Shown: in pieces, positions 1 through 5,174 of the stretch
How the letters are laid out: each line of letters begins with the position of its first letter
Numbering within the stretch: the stretch's first letter is position 1
Origin: CAYJXJ01 sp964374095
GTDB lineage: Bacteria; Elusimicrobiota; Elusimicrobia; UBA1565; UBA9628
Direction of reading: 5' to 3'
DNA length: 7,266 nt
Assembly: GCA_964374095.1 (NCBI GenBank)
Contig: CAYJXJ010000211.1
Span: 1 to 7,266 of the forward strand
Program-made: the position numbers and the translations under genes
Notes under the pieces: generated by a model
Told to the model about the DNA's origin: nothing
Databases searched by the model: none
What the model saw: only the letters and a program-made list of their open reading frames with translations

Positions 1-104
1 GGCAGGCTTGCCGCCTGCGGCGGCGCGACGGCAGATTCAAGCCGAAATGGAATCCATCGTAGAGAGAGAGGCGGCCGAGGCGCTGCCGTGCCTGACCGCC
101 CACC

Positions 105-111
105 AGGAGGG
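105..111 (+). promoter_or_regulatory. Ribosome binding site deciding the PqqD-like start
   Basis: AGGAGGG lies 4 nt before the ATG at 116. It supports initiation there rather than at the TTG at 8 or the ATG at 53, neither of which gives a PqqD-like N-terminus. Confidence 0.7.
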
Positions 112-115
112 AGTC

Positions 116-367
116 ATGAAGCTGGCACCGTTCGTGAAGTTCCGTGAGGAGAAGTTCGGCGCCGTCCTTTTCGAGACGCGGGCGGAGAAGGTCTATACCT
201 TGAACCCGACCGCCGCCGCGGTCGTCCGGGAGGTTTTGGCCGGAGCGACGCGCGCCGATCTGGGGCAGCGGCTCAAGGCTCGGTTCGAGGACGCCTCCGG
301 CCGGCTCGAGGCCGAGGCCGCGGGCGTGCTTGAAGATCTTAAGGCCAAGGGCCTCATCGCGGAGTAG
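116..367 (+). CDS. PqqD-like RiPP recognition element protein
   Basis: An 83-residue protein of the PqqD type, a small winged-helix-like domain that binds the leader of a precursor peptide and presents it to a radical SAM enzyme. The visible pattern is typical: an N-terminal beta region with FG-x-VLFE (14-20), the V-Y-x-LN-x-x-A-A signature (26-34), and a C-terminal helix ending L-x-x-L-x-x-x-GLI (72-81). Length is close to free-standing PqqD proteins. The start was chosen at ATG 116 because of the strong AGGAGGG before it; the frame is open further upstream to the window edge, so an N-terminal extension cannot be fully excluded. Only 3 nt separate its stop from the next gene, so both are almost surely co-transcribed. 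The likely client is the 40-residue peptide encoded at 3238-3360. Family assignment is firm; the client is inferred from context. Confidence 0.85.
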   Translation: MKLAPFVKFREEKFGAVLFETRAEKVYTLNPTAAAVVREVLAGATRADLGQRLKARFEDASGRLEAEAAGVLEDLKAKGLIAE

Positions 368-370
368 GCC

Positions 371-1339
371 GTGGCCCAGACCGCGACCCTGGCGTTCGAT
401 GCGTCGACGCAGGATCTCGGCGCGCCCCTCTACGTCGCCTGGCAGATCACCAACGAATGCAATCTGGCCTGCCTGCACTGCATCGAGGAGTCCGGTCCCG
501 GCAAGGCCTTCAAGGACGAGCTGGGGCGCGAGGAGATAGTCGCGGTCCTCGATCAACTGGTGAAGGAGGCGGTGCCCTACGTCTCCTTCTCCGGGGGCGA
601 GCCGATGGTCCATCCCCATTTCTTCGAGATGGTGGAGCGCCTCTCCGGCACCGGCGTGGCGCTCAAGATCGAGACCAACGGACATTACCTCACGGCGGAA
701 ACGTGCCGTCGGCTCAAGGAGTTCGGGGTGAAGGCCGTCCAGGTGAGTCTCGATGGCGCCAGCCCGGCCGCATTCAACAAGATGCGCGTGCACGGGCGGC
801 TGGAGCGGGCGCTCGAAGGGCTACGCCATCTCAAGGAAGCGGGCGTTCCTATCGAAATCAACTTCGTCCCCGCGCGCTTCAGCATCGGGGAAGTCGGTCA
901 AGTGGTCGACATGGCCTATGAAGCGGGGGCCTATAGTTTTTATACGGGTCCCCTCATGTACACGGGCAATGCCGTTCGTTCCTGGCACATCACCGGACCG
1001 AGCCAGGATCAGTACCCTCCCTATTTCGAGACCCTCCGCGCCAAGGTCAAGGAATATGAAGGCCGGATGCGCGTGTACTTCCATGAGATGGGCATCATCG
1101 AGGAGGTCAAATACCGCCTCGAAAATCCCGCCGCCCTCTTCATCATCCTGCCTAACGGCAAGGCCAAGCTGATCAACGCCCTTCCCTTCATTTGCGGCGA
1201 TTTGCGCCGTCAGACGCTCCGGCAGGTTTGGATCCGGTTCCTGGAAGCGTGGAAGAGGCCGGAAGTGGCCGACTTCGCCGCCCGGCTTGAGAAGGACCCC
1301 GGCGTCATCTCGGAATTGCACAAGTGGGTAGATTTGTGA
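371..1339 (+). CDS. Radical SAM enzyme 1 of the peptide cluster
   Basis: A 322-residue radical SAM enzyme of the MoaA/NifB/PqqE/NirJ-like superfamily. The cluster motif C-x3-C-x2-C (C30, C34, C37) would hold the [4Fe-4S] cluster that cleaves S-adenosylmethionine. GGEP (75-78) contacts SAM, followed by KIETNG (99-104) and the V-x-VSLDGA strand (123-130). The C-terminal part, P-N-G-K...LPFICGDLRRQTL...W, looks like the end of a SPASM/Twitch domain, but only one cysteine (C275) is left, so an auxiliary iron-sulfur cluster is unlikely. The GTG start at 371 has GGAG 6 nt upstream. The stop overlaps the next start (GTGA). It is a clear paralog of the enzymes at 2259 and 3403. A peptide-modifying role follows from its PqqD and precursor neighbours; the reaction is unknown. 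Similar proteins are often labelled PqqE-like or heme d1 (NirJ)-like by default. Confidence 0.85.
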   Translation: MAQTATLAFDASTQDLGAPLYVAWQITNECNLACLHCIEESGPGKAFKDELGREEIVAVLDQLVKEAVPYVSFSGGEPMVHPHFFEMVERLSGTGVALKIETNGHYLTAETCRRLKEFGVKAVQVSLDGASPAAFNKMRVHGRLERALEGLRHLKEAGVPIEINFVPARFSIGEVGQVVDMAYEAGAYSFYTGPLMYTGNAVRSWHITGPSQDQYPPYFETLRAKVKEYEGRMRVYFHEMGIIEEVKYRLENPAALFIILPNGKAKLINALPFICGDLRRQTLRQVWIRFLEAWKRPEVADFAARLEKDPGVISELHKWVDL

Positions 1340-2262
1340 GCACGGCCACAGCCGCGGCAGAGGGTTTCGCGCCGAGGACGCGCGCTCCTCTGCCGCTTAA
1401 GATTTTAGGTGCCATCCGTTACCGTTTCTTTCTGTATGCCGGTCTTTTGCCGTACCTGCTGGGAGCCGCGTGGGCTTACGGCCAGGAAGGAATTTTACGG
1501 CCCGGAGTGTTCTGGGCGGGTCTTTTTGGCATACTCCTGGCCGTGGTTGGGGTCGAGTCCTTCAACGAGTACTTCGACGCCCGCATGGGCACGGACCGAG
1601 TCTTCAACCCATCGGACGACGAGTATATCCCGGAATGGATGTTGTGGGTGGGGGTTGCGTCATTCGGCCTCGCGGCGGCAACGGGGTTTTGGCTCGCGGT
1701 CGAGGGCGGCTGGCCGATCGTCCTCTACACCCTGCTGGGGGGCGCGGCCGCGGTCTTCTACGTCGGGCCGCCGTTTCGCTGGGCCTACCGGGGCCTGGGG
1801 GAGGCCGCCATCGCCCTGTCCTATGGCCCATGGATGACCCTGGGGAGCCTGCACCTGCACACCCGCGGCTTCTCTTGGGGGTGCCTGGCGGTCTCGCTGG
1901 TGCCGGGCCTGCTCATCATGTCCCTGGCGGTGGTCAACGAAATCCCGGATTTCTATCAGGACCGGCTGGTGGGCAAGCGGAATCTGGTGGTTCGGCTCGG
2001 ACGGCGCGGCGGCGTGACCCTCTACGCGGGACTGGCGCTGGCGGGGCTCATCGTCGCGGCGGTCGGCGCGGTCGCCGGCCTCTTTCCGTCCACGGCGGTC
2101 TTCGCGACGCTGGCCGGGCTTCCGCTGTGGGCCGCGAGCGTCCATTCCGCCCGTCAGACCTGGGATACTCCCCGGCATTTCCTGCCCGCGGTGCGAAATA
2201 TCGTTCTCTGCTATGCGGTCGCGACCGGCGTCCTGGCTCTCACGGTGGTCGGAGGGCGATGA
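1336..2262 (+). CDS. UbiA-superfamily membrane prenyltransferase
   Basis: A 308-residue polytopic membrane protein of the UbiA/MenA family, which transfers an isoprenoid chain from a polyprenyl diphosphate to an aromatic acceptor. Both Mg-diphosphate binding motifs are visible: N77-EYF-D81-x5-D87, and N201-EIP-D205-FYQ-D209 followed by GKR. Between them is the family segment GPPFRWAYRGLGE (144-156). About nine hydrophobic segments fit the family fold. The layout is closer to MenA-type (naphthoate) enzymes than to UbiA proper. I chose GTG 1336, which overlaps the preceding stop as GTGA; GTG 1324 is a possible alternative adding four residues. Its own stop overlaps the next ATG (ATGA), so it is translationally coupled on both sides to radical SAM genes. 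No menaquinone or ubiquinone genes are present. Acceptor and prenyl length are unknown; prenylation of the modified peptide or a product of it is inference from context. Confidence 0.88.
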   Translation: MSTATAAAEGFAPRTRAPLPLKILGAIRYRFFLYAGLLPYLLGAAWAYGQEGILRPGVFWAGLFGILLAVVGVESFNEYFDARMGTDRVFNPSDDEYIPEWMLWVGVASFGLAAATGFWLAVEGGWPIVLYTLLGGAAAVFYVGPPFRWAYRGLGEAAIALSYGPWMTLGSLHLHTRGFSWGCLAVSLVPGLLIMSLAVVNEIPDFYQDRLVGKRNLVVRLGRRGGVTLYAGLALAGLIVAAVGAVAGLFPSTAVFATLAGLPLWAASVHSARQTWDTPRHFLPAVRNIVLCYAVATGVLALTVVGGR

Positions 2263-3218
2263 GGGCCGGCACTCTGTCCGCGCCGGCCCTCGTCTCCTGG
2301 CAGCTTACCCGGGACTGCGACCTGGCATGCCTGCATTGCTGCACGGAGTCAGCCCCCGGGAGGGCCATGCCGGGGGAGCTCGACCGTGGCCAGGCTTTGC
2401 GCCTGGCCGCTGAAATTGTCGCCCAAGCCGTTCCCTATGTGATGTTGTGCGGGGGTGAGCCGACCATCGTCCCCCATTTTTGGGACGTGGCCGAGGCCCT
2501 GGGCCGGGGCGGCGTGTGGCTCAAGATCGAGACCAACGGTCAAACGATGGATGAGGAAGGGGTCGCAAGACTCTCGCGCCTCCCCGTGCGTTCGGTGCAA
2601 GTCTCGCTCGATGGGGCGAGCCAGAAGACTTACGGGCGGATGCGGCCGGGAGGGTCGTTTGAGGCCGCCGTTTCGACCTGCCGCCTCTTGCGGGAGGCCG
2701 GCCTGCCGCTGGAGATCACCTTCGCCCCCACACGCCTTAATATCGGGGAAGCCACGGCCGTGATCGACCTGGCGCTGGAGTTGGGGGCATTTCGTTTCAA
2801 CACCGGCCGCCTGATGCGGATTGGCACCGCCGCGGGGCTGTGGGACAGGCTCGAGCCTTCGGAGGAGGAGTACTCCGAATTCCTCGCCATGCTCTCGGCC
2901 CGCGAGGCCGAACTGGCCGGCCTCCTCGAACTGGCTTTCCGCCCTTTCCAGCTCGGGGACCAAGCGCGGGAAGCCCTGGCCCAGCCCCCCGCCACCCTCT
3001 TGATCTTGCCCGATGGCCGCGTGAAAGTTTCGGCAGCCTTGCCCGTCGTCTGCGCCGATCTCAAAACGATGGGCCTGGCGGAGGCCTGGAAGCGCTACCT
3101 CGCGGCCTGGGACGATCCCCGCGTGAGGCGGGACGTTTCCCGGGCCGCCGACGTCTCGGAACTCCTGGCCGGGGCCAACCGGCTAAGCGTTCTGGAGGAT
3201 TTGCCGGCGGTGGTCTAG
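2259..3218 (+). CDS. Radical SAM enzyme 2 of the peptide cluster
   Basis: A 319-residue paralog of the enzymes at 371 and 3403. It has C-x3-C-x2-C (C20, C24, C27) immediately followed by another cysteine (C28), CGGEP (64-68), KIETNG (89-94) and VQVSLDGAS (113-121). The C-terminal region (PDGRVKVSAALPVVCADL, 251-268, then A-E-A-W) keeps the outline of a SPASM tail but has a single cysteine, C265. The ATG at 2259 overlaps the prenyltransferase stop, with GGAGGG 2 nt upstream, so spacing is short and coupling likely matters. The same frame stays open far upstream, across the prenyltransferase gene, but that stretch is a shadow without domain features. The peptide gene begins 19 nt after its stop, making this enzyme a good candidate partner of that peptide. 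The reaction is unknown; an AhbC/NirJ-like tetrapyrrole role is less likely given the PqqD and peptide genes. Confidence 0.85.
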   Translation: MRAGTLSAPALVSWQLTRDCDLACLHCCTESAPGRAMPGELDRGQALRLAAEIVAQAVPYVMLCGGEPTIVPHFWDVAEALGRGGVWLKIETNGQTMDEEGVARLSRLPVRSVQVSLDGASQKTYGRMRPGGSFEAAVSTCRLLREAGLPLEITFAPTRLNIGEATAVIDLALELGAFRFNTGRLMRIGTAAGLWDRLEPSEEEYSEFLAMLSAREAELAGLLELAFRPFQLGDQAREALAQPPATLLILPDGRVKVSAALPVVCADLKTMGLAEAWKRYLAAWDDPRVRRDVSRAADVSELLAGANRLSVLEDLPAVV

Positions 3219-3227
3219 CTGGCGATG

Positions 3228-3233
3228 AAGGAG
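3228..3233 (+). promoter_or_regulatory. Strong ribosome binding site of the peptide gene
   Basis: AAGGAG sits 4 nt before the ATG at 3238, one of the best Shine-Dalgarno sites in the operon. This fits a precursor peptide needed in larger amounts than its modifying enzymes and supports the short ORF as a true gene. The ATG at 3225, in another frame, has no such site. Confidence 0.7.
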
Positions 3234-3237
3234 AACC

Positions 3238-3360
3238 ATGGACGACCACAAGACCGTGACGGATGCCAAGGCGAAGGCCGAGAAGCTTGCCTGGGAGACT
3301 CCCGTCGTTGAGGAAGTTTCCGAGCGGGTGATGGCCCAGCCCTACATTCGTTTCACGTGA
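3238..3360 (+). CDS. PqqA-like RiPP precursor peptide, 40 residues
   Basis: A 40-residue peptide missed by ordinary length cut-offs. It reads as a charged, Lys/Ala-rich leader (1-18, MDDHKTVTDAKAKAEKLA) and a C-terminal part W19-ETP22-VVEEVSERVMAQP-Y36-IRFT40. W-x-x-P followed by hydrophobic and acidic residues matches the leader segment that PqqA, and in related form lasso precursors, use to dock on a PqqD-type element. Aligned by W and P with Klebsiella PqqA (recalled, not searched), the distance to the C-terminus is identical, Y36-I37 coincides with the crosslinked tyrosine and next residue of PqqA, and E26 matches an acidic residue. The PqqA crosslink glutamate corresponds to M32. It lies between radical SAM genes 2 and 3, downstream of pqqD-like and prenyltransferase genes. 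Candidate modified residues are Y36, M32, F39, R38 and Q34. Gene call is strong; the precursor role is inferred from motif and context. Confidence 0.8.
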   Translation: MDDHKTVTDAKAKAEKLAWETPVVEEVSERVMAQPYIRFT

Positions 3361-3376
3361 CGCACCGGAGGGGGGC

Positions 3377-3391
3377 GTCCCGAAAGGGGAC
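3377..3391 (+). promoter_or_regulatory. GC-rich hairpin in the leader of radical SAM gene 3
   Basis: GTCCC (3377-3381) and GGGAC (3387-3391) form a 5-bp stem with a GAAAG loop. The same GGGAC can instead face GTCCC at 3393-3397, a tight dyad with a single-base centre, so the segment has two mutually exclusive partners. It lies in the 42-nt gap between the peptide stop and the third enzyme and may set mRNA stability or translation differences. Function is inferred. Confidence 0.4.
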
Positions 3392-3399
3392 AGTCCCTT

Positions 3400-3414
3400 C
3401 CTATGAATCATAGG
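3400..3414 (+). promoter_or_regulatory. Palindrome enclosing the start codon of radical SAM gene 3
   Basis: CCTATGA-A-TCATAGG is a perfect inverted repeat with 7-base arms. In RNA it would form a CCUAUG/CAUAGG stem with an AAU loop, extendable by a U-G and a U-A pair, and the AUG at 3403 would sit inside the stem. No well-spaced Shine-Dalgarno site is present; AGGGGA at 3385-3390 is 12 nt away. This predicts weak or conditional initiation of the downstream enzyme. The sequence is certain, the regulatory role inferred. Confidence 0.45.
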
Positions 3415-4383
3415 GATGGGGCGTTGGTGGGAGACTACCGCGCCCCCCTCTTTCTCGCCTGGCAGATCACCAACCGCTGCACCGGACGCTGTCTCCATTG
3501 CTGCGAGGAGTCCGGCCCGGAGAAGGCCTGGTCCCGGGAGTTGTCAAAGGAGGAGGCGCTCGACGTCGCCCGGCAAACCGTCGAGCTCGGTATTCCCTAT
3601 GCCGCCTTCGGCGGGGGAGAGCCCATGGAAGTCCCGCATATCTGGGAGGTCTTCCAAGCCTTGCGTCGCGGCGGGGTCGAAATCAAGATCGAGACCAACG
3701 GCCTGGCGATCGATGAGGGCGTCGCCGACCGTCTGGCGGGCCTGGAGATTTCCTGCATCCAAATCAGTCTCGACGGCCCCACCGCCGCGGTCCACGAGCG
3801 AGTGAGGCCCGACGGCCCATTCGGCGGCGCCTTGGCGGCTCTGCGGCGATTGGCCCGCCGGGGCTTGGCCCCGGAAGCCGTGTTCGTCCCGACGCGACTC
3901 AATCTCGCGAGCATCGTCGACACCCTGGATCTCGCCGCTGAAGCTGGGGCGAGGACCTTCGTGACCGGTCCGCTCATGCGGCTGGGGCGGGCCTGGCAGT
4001 CCTGGGAGAGCCTAGCTCCCTCGCCGGAGGAATGGACGCGGGCCTTGGCGGAGCTCAAGGACCGGGCGCAAGTCCATGCCGCGGCGCTGCGGCTGGCGGT
4101 GTATCCCTGGGACATCCAGCATGAGATCCGGACCCGCCTCGAGAGTCCCCAGGCCATGGTGTTGGTGGTTCCGGACGGCAAGGTCAAGCTCCTCAACGCC
4201 CTGCCTTTCGCGGCCGGCGACCTCCGCCGCCAAACTCTGGAGCACGCCTGGCACGCTGTGGTCCGCGCCTGGGGGGAACCCTCGGTGCGCGACTTCGCCG
4301 AACGCGCCGCCCAGGACCCGGGGCTCCTGCGCCACGCCAACGAATGCTGGGACGTGTTCCCGGCCGGCGTTTCCGCGGCTTAG
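3403..4383 (+). CDS. Radical SAM enzyme 3 of the peptide cluster
   Basis: A 326-residue third paralog in the same operon. It carries C-x3-C-x2-C (C26, C30, C33) with an extra adjacent C34, GGEP (71-74), KIETNG (95-100) and IQISLDG (119-125). The tail PDGKVKLLNALPFAAGDLRR (257-276) matches the other two enzymes, but the residual cysteine seen in them is absent (FAAGD), so no auxiliary cluster can be held by this part; the only other C-terminal cysteine is C315. In its first 40 residues and its tail it looks closer to enzyme 1 than to enzyme 2. ATG 3403 lies within a start-codon palindrome; TTG 3424 or GTG 3427 are in-frame alternatives and would still leave residues ahead of the cluster motif. 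It ends just before a strong palindrome that probably closes the operon. Its presumed substrate is the peptide encoded just upstream or an intermediate from it; the reaction is unknown. Confidence 0.85.
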   Translation: MNHRDGALVGDYRAPLFLAWQITNRCTGRCLHCCEESGPEKAWSRELSKEEALDVARQTVELGIPYAAFGGGEPMEVPHIWEVFQALRRGGVEIKIETNGLAIDEGVADRLAGLEISCIQISLDGPTAAVHERVRPDGPFGGALAALRRLARRGLAPEAVFVPTRLNLASIVDTLDLAAEAGARTFVTGPLMRLGRAWQSWESLAPSPEEWTRALAELKDRAQVHAAALRLAVYPWDIQHEIRTRLESPQAMVLVVPDGKVKLLNALPFAAGDLRRQTLEHAWHAVVRAWGEPSVRDFAERAAQDPGLLRHANECWDVFPAGVSAA

Positions 4384-4410
4384 AGTGCCCTGAGTTGGTG
4401 CCAGGAATGA

Positions 4411-4434
4411 AGAACTCCGCCCGGGCGGAGTTCT
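4411..4434. terminator. Perfect 24-bp palindrome between convergent units
   Basis: AGAACTCCGCCC is followed directly by its exact reverse complement GGGCGGAGTTCT. As RNA from either strand it gives a stem of about ten base pairs closed by a short C/G loop. It lies 27 nt after the stop of radical SAM gene 3 and overlaps the stop of the small - strand ORF, as expected for a shared bidirectional terminator. Neither side has a U-tract, so it would be an atypical intrinsic terminator, a transcript-stabilising hairpin, or a protein-binding dyad. Confidence 0.5.
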
Positions 4435-4561
4435 AGTCCCAAGTGCCCCGGCCCGCGGCGACGGTAGGGGCCATCAGCACGGGAGGCGCCGCCCGCGCCC
4501 GGGGGATACGGGCCGGCGCGGGAGCGCCCAGAAGCAAGAGAGCCGCCGATAACCGCATCAT
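4433..4561 (-). CDS. Doubtful small ORF with hydrophobic N-terminus
   Basis: A 42-residue ORF starting MMRLSAALLLLGAPAPA, which looks like a short secretion signal, then a Pro/Ala/Arg-rich stretch ending G-T-W-D. Its first ATG overlaps the stop of the upstream exported-protein gene (ATGATG arrangement), which would allow coupled translation. It stops at the palindrome at 4411-4434. I do not recognise it. In GC-rich DNA such Ala/Pro-rich frames arise easily by chance, and no Shine-Dalgarno site of its own is clear, so it may not be a gene. Confidence 0.3.
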   Translation of the reverse strand: MMRLSAALLLLGAPAPARIPRARAAPPVLMAPTVAAGRGTWD

Positions 4562-5106
4562 GGGCAGGGCTTGCCCCAATCCGAACCCCTCACCCGGCGG
4601 TGGGGGCGGGTTCCCGGCAGGGTCATGTTGAGAGCCCAACGCGAGATGATGTAGTTTCGCACCGGGGATTCGTGGTCCTTGGGGCCGGGGCCGGGATCGG
4701 CCGCGTTGGGGTGCGTGTGGGCGATGGCGATGGTCACGCCCCGGAGTATGGGGATCGTGAGCTTCATACGTTCGCGGGTCATGGGCGCGAAGACGATTTC
4801 CAGTCGGTCCTCAATTCGATCGATCCGGAAACCGGCTTCGTACTCCTGGGTGCCGTAGCCCGCCATCTCCCAGGCTTTCTTGAAGGCGTCAATGACTTGA
4901 GGATCGCAGTGCGGGCTTTCCTCCGGGGGGGCCAAGGTCGCGGAGGGCAGGAGGGGACCGCCTGCGTTTCCAATTATTGGAGGCGCAGGTCCCGGGACCA
5001 GGGTCTTGAACTCGACGAGGACTCCCGCGCATTGCCTAGCCACCCTGGCCCCGGTTGCCCAACTGACGGAGCCCAGGACCAGCAAGAGGGAGGCGGTCGC
5101 GCTCAT
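4558..5106 (-). CDS. Predicted exported protein with JAB/MPN-like HTHP motif
   Basis: A 182-residue protein. The N-terminus (1-20, MSATASLLLVLGSVSWATGA) resembles a signal peptide, followed by a Pro/Gly-rich linker (38-65). The conserved-looking core runs from about 66 to 165 and contains E88/E90 in QEYEAGF, a strand VTIAIAHTHPN (124-134) with H130-T-H132-P, then D144 and NYIIS (151-155). This matches the outline of JAB/MPN (JAMM) zinc peptidases, E ... HxHP ... S-x-x-D, or of the related DUF4329-like domains, except that glycine stands where the usual serine would be (PGPGPKD). A zinc-dependent isopeptidase or peptidoglycan/toxin-type hydrolase is therefore possible but unproven, and activity may be altered or lost. 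ATG 5106 has AAGGA 4 nt upstream. It follows the kinase/receiver pair in the same orientation after about 100 nt and faces the radical SAM operon. No link to either is evident. Confidence 0.6.
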   Translation of the reverse strand: MSATASLLLVLGSVSWATGARVARQCAGVLVEFKTLVPGPAPPIIGNAGGPLLPSATLAPPEESPHCDPQVIDAFKKAWEMAGYGTQEYEAGFRIDRIEDRLEIVFAPMTRERMKLTIPILRGVTIAIAHTHPNAADPGPGPKDHESPVRNYIISRWALNMTLPGTRPHRRVRGSDWGKPCP

Positions 5107-5110
5107 GGCG

Positions 5111-5115
5111 TCCTT
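5111..5115 (-). promoter_or_regulatory. Ribosome binding site of the HTHP protein
   Basis: On the - strand AAGGA stands 4 nt before the ATG at 5106. It supports that start and the coding direction over the overlapping open frame on the + strand. Confidence 0.55.
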
Positions 5116-5154
5116 GATTATCCCACGTCCAGGCCGCCGACGGATGGGTCCATC

Positions 5155-5174
5155 AGCCCCAAATTGAGGGGGCT
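5155..5174 (-). terminator. Weak terminator-like hairpin after the receiver gene
   Basis: AGCCCC (5155-5160) and GGGGCT (5169-5174) can pair around an 8-nt loop, 31 nt beyond the receiver stop on the - strand. There is no U-tract in that direction, so termination would be inefficient and the HTHP gene could be partly co-transcribed. Nothing else recognisable lies in 5116-5205. Confidence 0.25.

Noticed and set aside
2..18. Hairpin GCAGGC-TTGCC-GCCTGC at the left edge as a terminator of an upstream gene
   Set aside because: Six base pairs only, no T run, and expected by chance in such GC-rich sequence; no upstream gene is visible to terminate.
1470..2258. Long open + strand frame ahead of radical SAM enzyme 2 in its own frame
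   Set aside because: It is Gly/Arg/Pro-rich and overlaps the prenyltransferase, which has clear motifs and membrane segments. It is a GC-rich shadow, and enzyme 2 starts at ATG 2259.
3597..4340. 247-residue - strand open frame opposite radical SAM enzyme 3
   Set aside because: Ser/Arg/Ala-rich without any domain pattern; explained as antisense shadow of a GC-rich gene.
116..4383. A standard PQQ biosynthesis locus
   Set aside because: Only the PqqD-like protein and a PqqA-like peptide fit. There is no PqqE with SPASM cysteines, no PqqB or PqqC, and the key Glu of PqqA is missing.
371..4383. Heme d1 or alternative heme (NirJ/AhbC/AhbD) genes
   Set aside because: The radical SAM core resembles those enzymes, but no tetrapyrrole gene is present and the cluster cysteines of their C-terminal domain are missing; PqqD and peptide genes point to peptide modification.
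5117..5122. GATAAT on the - strand as a -10 box for the HTHP gene
   Set aside because: Good match to a -10 element but no recognisable -35 at the right distance, and it would lie very close to the start codon.
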